The translations under genes were made by a program, and so were the position numbers. 64,000 nt of DNA, from assembly GCF_021603645.1 (NCBI RefSeq), contig NZ_BQHJ01000003.1, forward strand, positions 124,001 to 188,000. Direction: 5' to 3'. The stretch is from Pseudomonas pseudonitroreducens. GTDB taxonomy: Bacteria; Pseudomonadota; Gammaproteobacteria; Pseudomonadales; Pseudomonadaceae. The notes under the pieces were generated by a model. The model worked only from the letters and a program-made list of their open reading frames with translations. It had not been told where the DNA came from and did no database searches. Positions 43,114 to 52,398 of this stretch are shown here, piece by piece. Numbering within the stretch: position 1 is the stretch's first letter; the number at the start of each line of letters is the position of its first letter.

Positions 43114-45240
43114 TCAGCCGTCCTTGCCGCTGTCCGCCTGGATCGCCGTCAGTGCGATGGTGTAGACGATGTCGTCCACCAGCGCGCCGCGCGACAGGTC
43201 GTTCACCGGTTTGCGCAAGCCCTGCAGCATCGGCCCGATGCTGACGCAGTCGGCACTGCGCTGGACCGCCTTGTAGGTGGTGTTCCCGGTGTTCAGATCG
43301 GGGAACACGTACACGTTGGCGCGTCCGGCCACCAGGCTGTCGGGCGCCTTCTGGCGGCCCACGCTGGCGATGGCGGCGGCATCATACTGCAAGGGACCGT
43401 CAATCAACAGATCGGGGCGTTTTTCCCGCGCGATGCGCGTAGCTTCGCGGACTTTCTCGACATCTGCGCCGGTTCCCGAGTCGCCGGTGGAGTAGCTGAT
43501 CATCGCCACCCGCGGAGTGATGCCGAAAGCCTGCGCCGAGGCGGCACTCTGCAGGGCGATCTCTGCCAGGTCACTGGCCGAAGGATCGGGATTCACCGCG
43601 CAGTCGCCGTAGACCACCACCTGGTCGGGCAGCAGCATGAAGAACACCGAGGACACCAGGTTGTAGCCGGGAGCGGTCTTGATCAGCTGCAGCGCCGGGC
43701 GGATGGTGTTGGCGGTGGTGTGGATGGCGCCGGACACCAGCCCGTCCACCTCGTCCAGGGCGAGCATCATGGTGCCCAGCACCACGTTGTCTTCCAGCTG
43801 CTGCTCGGCCATCGGCGCATTCAGGCTCTTGCCCTTGCGCAGCTCGACCATCGGCTCGACGTAGCGGCTGCGCACCAGGTCCGGGTCGACGATCTCCAGG
43901 TCCTCGGGCAACACGATGCCCAGCATCTGCGCCACGGCCTGTACGTCATCGGGTTTGGCCAGCAGCACGCAGCGGGCGATGCCGCGGGCGTGGCAGATGG
44001 CGGCAGCCTGCACGGTGCGCGGCTCGCTGCCTTCGGGCAGGACGATGCGCTTGCCGGCGCGGTTGGCGCGACGGGTCAACTGGTAGCGGAACACCGGTGG
44101 CGACAGGCGCAGCTCGTGGGGCGCGCCGCAGCGGTCCCTGAGCCATTCGAAATCGATGTGCTCGGCGACGAACTCGGTCACACGCTCGGCGCGCTCGCGG
44201 TCGTCCACCGGGATTTCCTTGTTCATCCGCGACAGGTCGCCGGCGGTGTCGAAGGAGCCGGTCTTCACCGTCAGTACCGGCAGGCCGCTCTGCAGGGCGC
44301 TGCGGCACAGCTCCATGATCCGCGCGTCCGGCGCCAGGCCCGAGCACAGCAGCAGCCCGGCCAGCGGTACGCCGTTCATGGCGGCGAGGCAGGCGGCGAG
44401 GATGATGTCGTCACGGTCGCCCGGCACCACCACCAGCACGCCCGGCTTGAGCAGGTGCACGGTGTTGGGCGCCGAGGGAGCGCAGAGGATGATCTTCTGC
44501 ACGCGGCGTTGTTCGTAGTCGCCGGCGTTGAGCACGCTGGCGTCCAGCAGGTCGGCCACGTCGCGGGTGCGCGGGGCGTTCATTTCATCCTGCCAGGGAA
44601 TGCAGCCGAGCAGGCGCACGTCACCGTCGCGCAGCAACGGGGAGTGTTCCTTCAGGCGCTCACCGAACAGCCGCGCGGCTTCCACGGCGTCGCGGGGCAT
44701 ATCGTCGCTCTCGCCGCCGCGTACCTTGTTCACGATCAGGCCGGCCAGGTGCGGGTCGCGCGGGCCGCCGAACAGCTGGGCGAGGATCTCGATGCGGTCG
44801 GACAGTTCGCTCACTGTCTCGTTGTCCGGCGCGGAAACCAGGATCACCTCGGCATCCACGCTGCGCGCCAGGTGGCCGTTGATGCGCGCGGCGTAGCTGG
44901 CGTGCTTGGTCGGCACCATGCCTTCGACGATCATCACGTCCTTGTCGACGGCGACGCTGTTGTACATGCCGACGATGTCTTCGAGCAGCTCGTCGAGCAG
45001 GCCGTCACCGAGCATGCGCTCGACCTTCGACAGCGACAGCGGGGTGGGAGCGTTGAGGCCGTGGGTACGGGCGACCAGTTCGCTGGAGCGCTCCGGACCG
45101 TCGTCCCCGGCATGGGGCTGGGCAATCGGCTTGAAGAAGCCGACTTTCAGGCCGGCGCGTTGCAGGGCGCGAATCAGCCCCAGGCTGGTAGACGTCAGAC
45201 CGACACCGAAACCGGTCGGTGCGAGGAAGAAGGTGTGCAT
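43114..45240 (-). CDS. pta: Phosphate acetyltransferase
   Basis: A 708-residue long-form Pta, which interconverts acetyl-CoA and acetyl phosphate. It has the three-part build of proteobacterial enzymes: an N-terminal BioD-like P-loop region (FFLAPTGFGVGLTSTSLGL), a DRTGG-type regulatory domain in the middle (about 220-335, LVVVPGDRDDIILAACLAA), and the C-terminal catalytic PTA domain (about 375-700, with KRIVLPEGSEPRTVQAA and VYVFPDLNTGNTTYKAVQR). The active-site Arg and Ser residues look intact. It follows ackA by 61 bp in an ackA-pta operon, as usual in Pseudomonas. Confidence 0.95.
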   Translation of the reverse strand: MHTFFLAPTGFGVGLTSTSLGLIRALQRAGLKVGFFKPIAQPHAGDDGPERSSELVARTHGLNAPTPLSLSKVERMLGDGLLDELLEDIVGMYNSVAVDKDVMIVEGMVPTKHASYAARINGHLARSVDAEVILVSAPDNETVSELSDRIEILAQLFGGPRDPHLAGLIVNKVRGGESDDMPRDAVEAARLFGERLKEHSPLLRDGDVRLLGCIPWQDEMNAPRTRDVADLLDASVLNAGDYEQRRVQKIILCAPSAPNTVHLLKPGVLVVVPGDRDDIILAACLAAMNGVPLAGLLLCSGLAPDARIMELCRSALQSGLPVLTVKTGSFDTAGDLSRMNKEIPVDDRERAERVTEFVAEHIDFEWLRDRCGAPHELRLSPPVFRYQLTRRANRAGKRIVLPEGSEPRTVQAAAICHARGIARCVLLAKPDDVQAVAQMLGIVLPEDLEIVDPDLVRSRYVEPMVELRKGKSLNAPMAEQQLEDNVVLGTMMLALDEVDGLVSGAIHTTANTIRPALQLIKTAPGYNLVSSVFFMLLPDQVVVYGDCAVNPDPSASDLAEIALQSAASAQAFGITPRVAMISYSTGDSGTGADVEKVREATRIAREKRPDLLIDGPLQYDAAAIASVGRQKAPDSLVAGRANVYVFPDLNTGNTTYKAVQRSADCVSIGPMLQGLRKPVNDLSRGALVDDIVYTIALTAIQADSGKDG

Positions 45241-45301
45241 CCGGGCTCCTTAAGCCGTGCGGGGGTGGGAGGCGCCCTTGTGGGGCGCAACCCATGGATC
45301 T

Positions 45302-46492
<1,191 letters not shown>

Positions 46493-46494
46493 GC

Positions 46495-46797
46495 CTACTC
46501 CTTGCTGCTGTCGGATTGCCTGGCGCACCAGCCGCAGGGGAACCAGCGGCCGATCTGCGCCTTGCGTTGCTGCGGGTCCAGCACCCAGGGCCGCGACTGC
46601 CAGGGCGGCTGGTGGCGCAGATGCTGGGTATGGCCGCAGGACAAGACTGCCACCCAGTGGCCGTCTTCGTCCTGATGAAAGTCAAGCAGGCGCGGCGCGA
46701 CCGCGTCATCCCGTCCGTCTGTCTTCGGGTCGCATTCGGGGGCGGCGCCGCGTAAACTTACGCGCTCATCTTCAATATCAGATAGGTTTCGAACCAT
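46495..46797 (-). CDS. DUF3565 protein
   Basis: A small protein (about 100 residues with the start chosen here). The C-terminal 60 residues have the DUF3565 pattern: [20 protein letters not shown], then [14 protein letters not shown] and FPCGWC; three Cys and three His suggest a zinc site. The N-terminal part ([13 protein letters not shown] and on) is not family-like, so the start is doubtful; usual DUF3565 proteins start just before LLDFHQ, but no good codon is seen there. With the ATG at 46797 the gene overlaps the start of slyD on the other strand in a shared CATG. Function unknown; upstream partner of ackA. Confidence 0.6.
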   Translation of the reverse strand: MVRNLSDIEDERVSLRGAAPECDPKTDGRDDAVAPRLLDFHQDEDGHWVAVLSCGHTQHLRHQPPWQSRPWVLDPQQRKAQIGRWFPCGWCARQSDSSKE

Positions 46798-47281
46798 GCA
46801 GATCGCGGCCAACAAGGCGGTTTCCATCGACTATACCCTGACCAACGACGCGGGTGAGGTCATCGACAGCTCCGCCGGCGGCGCTCCGCTGGTCTACCTG
46901 CACGGTGCCCACAACATCATTGGCGGCCTGGAAAAGGCTCTGGAAGGCAAGCAGGTCGGTGACGAGCTGGACGTGACCGTCGAGCCGGCAGACGCCTACG
47001 GCGAATACAGCGCCGAACTGGTCGCCACCCTGACCCGTGAAATGTTCGAGGGTGTGGACGAGCTGGAAGTCGGCATGCAGTTCCACGCTTCCGCTCCGGA
47101 CGGCGGCATGCAGATCGTCACCATCCGCGATATCGAAGGCGACGACGTGATCGTCGACGGCAACCACCCGCTGGCCGGCCAGCGCCTGAACTTCAAGGTG
47201 AAAGTGATCGACATCCGCGACGCTTCCGCCGAAGAAGTCGCCCATGGCCACATCCACGGCGAAGGTGGTCATCACCACTGA
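46796..47281 (+). CDS. slyD: FKBP-type peptidyl-prolyl isomerase SlyD
   Basis: A 161-residue SlyD: a cytoplasmic FKBP-type prolyl isomerase and chaperone that also binds nickel. The FKBP core is split by the insert-in-flap domain, with motifs VSIDYTLTNDAGEVID and PLVYLHGAHNIIGGLEKAL, then ADAYGEYSAELV. The C-terminus is His-rich (HGHIHGEGGHHH) but shorter than in E. coli, so metal capacity may be lower. From its ATG at 46796 it is divergent from DUF3565, with which it shares a CATG at 46795-46798. A terminator follows at 47347. Confidence 0.95.
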   Translation: MQIAANKAVSIDYTLTNDAGEVIDSSAGGAPLVYLHGAHNIIGGLEKALEGKQVGDELDVTVEPADAYGEYSAELVATLTREMFEGVDELEVGMQFHASAPDGGMQIVTIRDIEGDDVIVDGNHPLAGQRLNFKVKVIDIRDASAEEVAHGHIHGEGGHHH

Positions 47282-47346
47282 TCGCTGCCATCCGGTCGCT
47301 CATCGGGATCGGGTGGAGCCATCATTGAGCTGCTAAGCTCAATCGG

Positions 47347-47370
47347 GAAAGGCGCCTTCGGGCGCCTTTC
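47347..47370 (+). terminator. Intrinsic terminator after slyD
   Basis: GAAAGGCGCC and GGCGCCTTTC pair around TTCG, 66 bp after the stop. Confidence 0.75.
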
Positions 47371-47499
47371 TCATGCAACCTGATCGACTGCAACAAGGCC
47401 AGGGCATTTTTCCCGCATCGACTGGGATTGCGCAGCACGACGGACACGTTGTCCGCCCCTGCGCGGGCACTTCGTGCCTACTTCTTCAAGGAGCAAGCA

Positions 47500-47985
47500 A
47501 TGAGCGCTTTTCACGATCTGACGCTGCATGGTCTCGATGGCCAGGATCTGCCGCTGGCCCCACTCAAGGGCAAGGTCGTGCTGGTGGTCAACGTCGCCTC
47601 GAAATGCGGCCTGACCCCGCAGTACGCCGCTCTGGAGAACCTCTACCAGCAATACAAGGATCAAGGGTTCGTGGTACTGGGCCTGCCGTGCAACCAGTTC
47701 GCCGGGCAGGAGCCGGGCAGCGAAGCCGAGATCCAGTCGTTCTGTGCACTGAACTACGGGGTCAGCTTCCCCATGTCGGGCAAGCTCGAGGTCAACGGCT
47801 CCGAGCGCCACCCGCTGTACCGTCTGCTGGCGGGCGAGGGCGCCGAGTTCCCCGGCGACATCACCTGGAACTTCGAGAAATTCCTCCTCGGCCCGGATGG
47901 CCGCGTGCTGGCCCGCTTCAGCCCGCGCACCACGCCGGATGATCCGGCGCTGATCCAGGCCATCGAGAAGGCGCTGGGCGCCTGA
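47500..47985 (+). CDS. Glutathione peroxidase family protein
   Basis: A 161-residue cysteine-type glutathione peroxidase (Gpx), which reduces hydroperoxides, probably with thioredoxin as electron donor. The catalytic Cys lies in NVASKCGLTPQY near residue 36; the second Cys and Gln motif is GLPCNQFAGQEPGS near 66, and the Trp-Asn pair is in TWNFEKFLL near 127; the fourth catalytic residue pattern is intact. The ATG at 47500 follows CAAGGAG. The order slyD-gpx matches PA0837-PA0838 in memory. Confidence 0.93.
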   Translation: MSAFHDLTLHGLDGQDLPLAPLKGKVVLVVNVASKCGLTPQYAALENLYQQYKDQGFVVLGLPCNQFAGQEPGSEAEIQSFCALNYGVSFPMSGKLEVNGSERHPLYRLLAGEGAEFPGDITWNFEKFLLGPDGRVLARFSPRTTPDDPALIQAIEKALGA

Positions 47986-48097
47986 TCCTCCCCGGCGGGA
48001 GAGGGCGCATGCGCCAATCCCGCCGGCATTTCTTCCCTTTCCTTGTTCTGCGCCGTGCGCGGCGGCTTAATCGGACGACCTGAACCGGGAGTCCGCC

Positions 48098-48838
48098 ATG
48101 AGCCGTTTTGCCACCGAGTCGTCCTGCCTGCCCGCGACCCCCGATGCCCTGCGTGCGTTGATCGAGCAGCGTCGCTCGGTACGTCGTTTCCTCGACGAGC
48201 CGGTCCCCGATGCAGTACTGCGCGACTGCCTGGAACAGGCGGTACTCGCGCCCAACGCCTGCAATCTGCAGCCGTGGAGCTTCCAGGTGATCCGCAACGC
48301 CGAGCTGCGCCGCCGACTGGTGCCGGTCTGCCTGGGGCAGAACGCGGCGCGCAGCGCACCGGTGCTGATTGCGGTGCTGGCGCGGCCGGATACCTGGCGT
48401 GAGTCCTGCGCGGCGATCCTCGAGCAATGGCCCGAGCCGCAGGTGCCGGAGAAGGTGCGCGACTTCTATCGACGCACCGCGCCTTTCCAGTACAACCAGG
48501 GGGCGCTCGGCCTGCGCGGGCTGTTCAAGCGCGTGCTGTATTCGCTGGTCGGATTGCGCCGTGCGCTGATGCGCCAACCCAACAGCCATGCCGAGATGCG
48601 TCTGTGGGCGGTGAAGTCCACCGCGCTGGCGGCGCAGAACCTGATGCTTGCCGTGCAGAGCCACGGCTACGCCAGTTGCCCCATGGAGGGCTTCGACGAA
48701 GTGCGCCTGCGCAAGGTGCTGCAGATTCCCCGGCGCGCGGTGCCGATCATGCTGCTGGCGGTGGGGCGGGCTGCCGACAATGGCGTCTACAACCCGCGCC
48801 TGCGTTTCCCTTTGGAGCAGCGCGTCAGCTGGCACTGA
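48098..48838 (+). CDS. Nitroreductase family protein
   Basis: A 246-residue flavoprotein of the nitroreductase family, using FMN and NAD(P)H to reduce nitro compounds or quinones. Opening signature ALIEQRRSVRRFLDEPVPD (residues about 20-38); ACNLQPWSFQVI near 54 and a C-terminal GYASCPMEGFDEVRLRKVL near 190 complete the flavin site. It has a central insert (RDFYRRTAPFQYNQG) of unclear role. The ATG at 48098 is preceded by GGGAG. It converges with the tautomerase gene and overlaps its stop by 14 bp. Confidence 0.88.
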   Translation: MSRFATESSCLPATPDALRALIEQRRSVRRFLDEPVPDAVLRDCLEQAVLAPNACNLQPWSFQVIRNAELRRRLVPVCLGQNAARSAPVLIAVLARPDTWRESCAAILEQWPEPQVPEKVRDFYRRTAPFQYNQGALGLRGLFKRVLYSLVGLRRALMRQPNSHAEMRLWAVKSTALAAQNLMLAVQSHGYASCPMEGFDEVRLRKVLQIPRRAVPIMLLAVGRAADNGVYNPRLRFPLEQRVSWH

Positions 48839-49232
48839 GCGCATCAGGGCGCGTCAGTACGCCCATGCGCCCGCCGCCGAAGGACCAGTCGTCCGCCTCG
48901 CTGGTGGTGATCTGCACCATCACATCCTCGCTGGCGATTCCCAGGCGTTCGCCCAGCAGCGCGTTCAGTCGGCGATAGAACGCCTGCTTGGTCTGCGCAT
49001 CGCGGGGGCGGCCGATGGTGATGGCGATGAGGACGAAGTCGTCGCTGCGTGGACCGCCCAGGTAGCCGCGGTTGTAGATGAATTCTTCCGCCTCGTGCTG
49101 GTGGATCATCACGAACTGGTCCCCCTCCGGCACATTGAAGGCCTCGTGCATGGCGTCGTAGACGGTGTTGGCGAGTTCGCGCAGGTAGCCGGGTTGTTTG
49201 CCCTTGTGCAGGGAGATGCGGACGGTAGGCAT
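48825..49232 (-). CDS. Tautomerase family protein
   Basis: A 135-residue tautomerase (4-oxalocrotonate tautomerase superfamily, Tautomerase_2 type). After removal of Met1 the catalytic Pro would be first (MPTVRISLHKGKQ). Other features are LRELANTVYDAMHEAFNV and FIYNRGYLGGPRSDD, then GRPRDAQTKQAFYRRLNALL. Substrate unknown. The gene converges on the nitroreductase (14-bp overlap) and is divergent from the LysR gene across 107 bp, a usual arrangement for a LysR-controlled enzyme. Confidence 0.88.
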   Translation of the reverse strand: MPTVRISLHKGKQPGYLRELANTVYDAMHEAFNVPEGDQFVMIHQHEAEEFIYNRGYLGGPRSDDFVLIAITIGRPRDAQTKQAFYRRLNALLGERLGIASEDVMVQITTSEADDWSFGGGRMGVLTRPDALSAS

Positions 49233-49339
49233 GGCGCCGTTCCTCGGTGGGTGATTGACGAGTTCAGGCTAGCCCGGCAAGTTGATTCGGAATATCGGGA
49301 AATACTTGATCGATAGTTCGATTAATCAGGATGGTTGCC

Positions 49340-50230
49340 ATGGCCCGCATCAACTTCGATCTGGACGTGCTGCGCACCTTCGTCGCCGGCATCGAGCTGG
49401 GCAGCTTCGCCCGCGCGGCGGACCGCCTCGGGCGCTCCACGTCGGCGGTCAGCGCACAGTTGAAGAAACTGGAAGAGCAGGCCGGCACACCGGTATTGCG
49501 CCGCGAAGGGCGCGGTATGGCGCTGACCGAAGCGGGCGAGACGTTGCTGGCTTACGCGCGTCGGCTGCTGGAGCTGAACGACGAAGCGGCCAGCGCCTTG
49601 CGCGGTGGTTCGCTGGAGGGGCGGGTACGCCTCGGCCTGCAGGAAGACTTCGGCGAGACGCTGTTGCCCGCCGTGCTGGCGCGCTTTGCCCGCGCCCATC
49701 CCAAGGTCCGCATCGAGGTCCGCACGGCGCGCAATCAGCAACTCCTCGAAGGCGTGCGCAACGGCGAGCTGGACCTGGCGCTGGCCTGGGAAACCGGCGA
49801 GCGCACGCCACACATGGAGCGCATAGGCACGGTGGCGCAATGCTGGATCGGCGCGCCGGACACTGGTTTGCCCGTCAGCGCAGAACCCTTGCCGCTGGTG
49901 ATGCTGGAAGCGCCATGCCTGCTGCGCAGTGCGGCAACGGCGGCGCTCGACCGTGCCGGCATCGCCTGGCGCGTGGCGTTCACCAGCGCCGGATTGTCCG
50001 GCATCTGGGCTGCGGTCGGCGCCGGGCTGGGGGTTGGCCTGCGTACGCCGATCGGTTTGCCGGCCAGCGTCGAGCGGCTGGATGCCGGGCGCGCCGGGCT
50101 GCCGCTGATGGCGCCGCTGGGCCTGTGCCTGCACCGCAGTGAAGCCGAGCCGGAAGCGCTGGTGGCGCGCCTGAAAGAGCTGCTGCAGGAGGGCGTGGCG
50201 GAGCTGCTGGAAAGCCCGTCGGTTCGTTGA
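49340..50230 (+). CDS. LysR-family transcriptional regulator
   Basis: A 296-residue LysR regulator. The N-terminal helix-turn-helix (about 5-62) reads DLDVLRTFVAGIELGSFARA and STSAVSAQLKKLEEQAG; the C-terminal effector domain (about 90-290) includes GRVRLGLQEDFGETLLPAVL. Two starts are possible: ATG 49331 and ATG 49340. CAGGA at 49327-49331 fits the second, which was chosen. It is divergent from the tautomerase and probably controls it; the effector is unknown. Confidence 0.9.
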   Translation: MARINFDLDVLRTFVAGIELGSFARAADRLGRSTSAVSAQLKKLEEQAGTPVLRREGRGMALTEAGETLLAYARRLLELNDEAASALRGGSLEGRVRLGLQEDFGETLLPAVLARFARAHPKVRIEVRTARNQQLLEGVRNGELDLALAWETGERTPHMERIGTVAQCWIGAPDTGLPVSAEPLPLVMLEAPCLLRSAATAALDRAGIAWRVAFTSAGLSGIWAAVGAGLGVGLRTPIGLPASVERLDAGRAGLPLMAPLGLCLHRSEAEPEALVARLKELLQEGVAELLESPSVR

Positions 50231-50277
50231 TTCGTTTCTGAGGGAAAATCACCGCGATCAATGGTGCTGGCAAAAGC

Positions 50278-50292
50278 GAGACGACCGGTCAT
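50278..50292 (+). promoter_or_regulatory. GACCGGTC operator upstream of the tetR gene
   Basis: CGAGACGACCGGTC occurs 13 bp upstream of the TetR gene and again at 50939-50951. The GACCGGTC core (50283-50290) is a perfect palindrome. It is likely the site of the TetR repressor, giving autoregulation. Confidence 0.6.
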
Positions 50293-50304
50293 ATTCTTGC
50301 CGCC

Positions 50305-50895
50305 ATGAACAGCATCCGACTCGACAAGCGTGACCTGATCCTCGCCAAGGGCTCCCTGGCGATGACCCGCAGCGGCTACCACGGCACCGGCGTGCAGGAC
50401 ATCGTCCAGGCCGCCGGCATCCCCAAAGGCTCCTTCTATCACTACTTCGAGAGCAAGGAAGACTTCGCCCTGCAGGCCCTGGAGCACCTCTACGCCCCGC
50501 GCCTGGCGCGCTACGCCGAAGCGCTGGGGAATCCCGCGCTGGGGCCGCGGGCGCGCATCCTTACCTATTACCGCGAGTTGCTGGCGCACTTCGCCCGCCA
50601 GGAAAAGCTCGAATACCACTGCTTCATCGGCAGCCTGAGCTTCGAAATGGCCGAGCTGTCGCCGCCGATCGCCGAGCGCGTCGATGGCATTCTCCAGCAG
50701 TCCATCGACACCCTGCGCGACTGCCTGGCCGACGCCCAGCGCGCCGGGGAGTTGCCCACCTCGGAGAACGTCGAGCAACTGGCCGAGTTCATCGGCAATG
50801 CCTGGCAGGGCGTGCTGGCACGCATGAAAGTCAGCGCATCGCTCAAGCCGGTGGAACGCTTTATCGAGCGCCTGGAGCACTTGCTGCAGGCCTGA
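50305..50895 (+). CDS. TetR-family repressor (NemR-like)
   Basis: A 196-residue TetR repressor. The N-terminal helix-turn-helix (about 8-55) includes GYHGTGVQDIVQAAGIPKGS and FYHYFESKEDFALQALEH, a form seen in NemR-type regulators. The C-terminal ligand domain has a Cys in EYHCFIGSLS near residue 112, which could sense reactive electrophiles as NemR does. It lies upstream of an old-yellow-enzyme gene, and both genes have the same CGAGACGACCGGTC motif before their starts, so autoregulation and control of that gene are inferred. Confidence 0.88.
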   Translation: MNSIRLDKRDLILAKGSLAMTRSGYHGTGVQDIVQAAGIPKGSFYHYFESKEDFALQALEHLYAPRLARYAEALGNPALGPRARILTYYRELLAHFARQEKLEYHCFIGSLSFEMAELSPPIAERVDGILQQSIDTLRDCLADAQRAGELPTSENVEQLAEFIGNAWQGVLARMKVSASLKPVERFIERLEHLLQA

Positions 50896-50938
50896 TCTGC
50901 CTGAGTCATCACTCAATTTTCCAGCCCAACTCAAAAAC

Positions 50939-50953
50939 GAGACGACCGGTCGC
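50939..50953 (+). promoter_or_regulatory. GACCGGTC operator upstream of the OYE gene
   Basis: CGAGACGACCGGTC recurs 24 bp before the ATG at 50975, with the palindromic core GACCGGTC at 50944-50951. Being identical over 14 bases to the 50278 site, it marks a shared repressor. Confidence 0.6.
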
Positions 50954-50974
50954 CTGGCCGTCATGGAGACTTCA

Positions 50975-52087
50975 ATGACTGCATCCGTAGATACCCTGTT
51001 CTCGCCCTTCCGCCTGGGCGATCTGGAACTGCCCACGCGCATCGTGATGGCGCCGATGACCCGTAACTTCACGCCGGGCGGCGTACCGCACGCGCAGGTC
51101 GTCGAGTACTACCGCCGCCGTGCCGCTGCCGGCGTCGGCCTGATCGTTACCGAAGGCACCACCGTCAACCACAAAGCCGCCAACGGCTACCCGAACGTGC
51201 CGCGCTTCCATGGTGAAGACGCCCTGGCCGGCTGGAAGCAGGTGGTCGACGCCGTGCACGCCGAAGGCGGCAAGATCGTTCCGCAGCTGTGGCACGTCGG
51301 CGCCGTGCGCCGCCTGGGCACCGAGCCGGATGCCAGCGTTCCGGGCTACGGCCCCAGCGGCAAGGAAAAGGACGGCACCGTGCTGGTCCACGAGATGACC
51401 AAGGAAGATATCCAGGACGTCATCGCCGCCTTCGCCCAGGCTGCCCGCGACGCCAAGGCCATCGGCATGGATGGCGTGGAAATCCACGGCGCCCACGGCT
51501 ACCTGATCGACCAGTTCTTCTGGGACGGCAGCAACAAGCGCACCGACGAGTACGGCGGCAGCCTGGCCAACCGTTCGCGCTTTGCCATCGAGCTGATCCA
51601 GGCCGTGCGCGCGGCCGTCGGCCCCGACTACCCGATCATCTTCCGCTTCTCCCAGTGGAAGCAGCAGGACTACAGCGCTCGCCTGGTGCAGACGCCCGAG
51701 GAGCTGGAAGCCTTCCTCAAGCCGCTGTCGGATGCCGGCGTGGACATCTTCCACTGCTCCACCCGCCGCTTCTGGATTCCGGAATTCGACGGCTCCGACC
51801 TCAACCTCGCCGGCTGGACCCGCCAGCTCACCGGCAAGCCGACCATCACCGTCGGCAACGTTGGCCTGGACGGCAGCGAGTTCCTGGCGTTCTTCGGCAA
51901 CACCGAAGAAGTCGCCCAGCCGTCGGGCATCGACGGCTTGCTGGAGCGTCTGAACAAGGAAGAGTTCGACCTGGTCGCCGTCGGCCGTGCCCTGCTGGTC
52001 GACCCGGACTGGGCGGTGAAAGTGCGTGACGGTCGCCTGGAGGACATCAAGCCCTTCAGCCGTGATGCGCTGATGTCGCTGGCCTGA
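50975..52087 (+). CDS. Old yellow enzyme family NADH:flavin oxidoreductase (NemA-like)
   Basis: A 370-residue FMN oxidoreductase of the old yellow enzyme family, acting on electrophilic alkenes, nitroesters or quinones (NemA, XenB type). The opening FSPFRLGDLELPTRIVMAPM sets up the FMN site; the catalytic His pair is in EIHGAHGYLIDQFF (near 176), and GRALLVDPDW closes the FMN phosphate site. The ATG at 50975 follows GGAG, better than the ATG at 50963. It lies 79 bp downstream of the tetR gene with a repeated operator between, and a terminator follows. Confidence 0.93.
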   Translation: MTASVDTLFSPFRLGDLELPTRIVMAPMTRNFTPGGVPHAQVVEYYRRRAAAGVGLIVTEGTTVNHKAANGYPNVPRFHGEDALAGWKQVVDAVHAEGGKIVPQLWHVGAVRRLGTEPDASVPGYGPSGKEKDGTVLVHEMTKEDIQDVIAAFAQAARDAKAIGMDGVEIHGAHGYLIDQFFWDGSNKRTDEYGGSLANRSRFAIELIQAVRAAVGPDYPIIFRFSQWKQQDYSARLVQTPEELEAFLKPLSDAGVDIFHCSTRRFWIPEFDGSDLNLAGWTRQLTGKPTITVGNVGLDGSEFLAFFGNTEEVAQPSGIDGLLERLNKEEFDLVAVGRALLVDPDWAVKVRDGRLEDIKPFSRDALMSLA

Positions 52088-52107
52088 TTCGCCCGCGCCT
52101 GATGCAG

Positions 52108-52142
52108 GAAAGCCCCTGGCACCGTTGGTGTCAGGGGCTTTC
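52108..52142 (+). terminator. Intrinsic terminator after the OYE gene
   Basis: GAAAGCCCCTG and CAGGGGCTTTC form an 11-bp stem with a smaller inner hairpin in the loop (GCACC / GGTGT). Confidence 0.75.
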
Positions 52143-52150
52143 GCATTTCT

Positions 52151-52217
52151 GTAGGAGCGAGCTTGCTCGCGAACAGGCCCCGTTGTGGACTCGGTTCGCG
52201 AGCAAGCTCGCTCCTAC
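52151..52217. repeat. Family B REP-type repeat
   Basis: GTAGGAGCGAGCTTGCTCGC and GCGAGCAAGCTCGCTCCTAC, exact inverted arms. Between 52218 and 52398 no gene is seen. Confidence 0.85.
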
Positions 52218-52398
52218 AAGTGGTGCCCTTCTTATGATCGGTTATTGATTGCCTGAATGGTCTGAAAGCACCGTCCCAGGCGTTTACAAATCTTTTCCGA
52301 GACCCACCTTTCCGTATGCTGACTTCCCAGTCCGAAACGGGCAGAGTATGAACGCGTTCACACAACAATAGGCCGGGAGACGGCCATAGGAGTAAGTC

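Noticed and set aside
52283-52320. TTTACA and TATGCT as the degV promoter
   Set aside because: The spacing is 26 bp, too long for a sigma-70 promoter.
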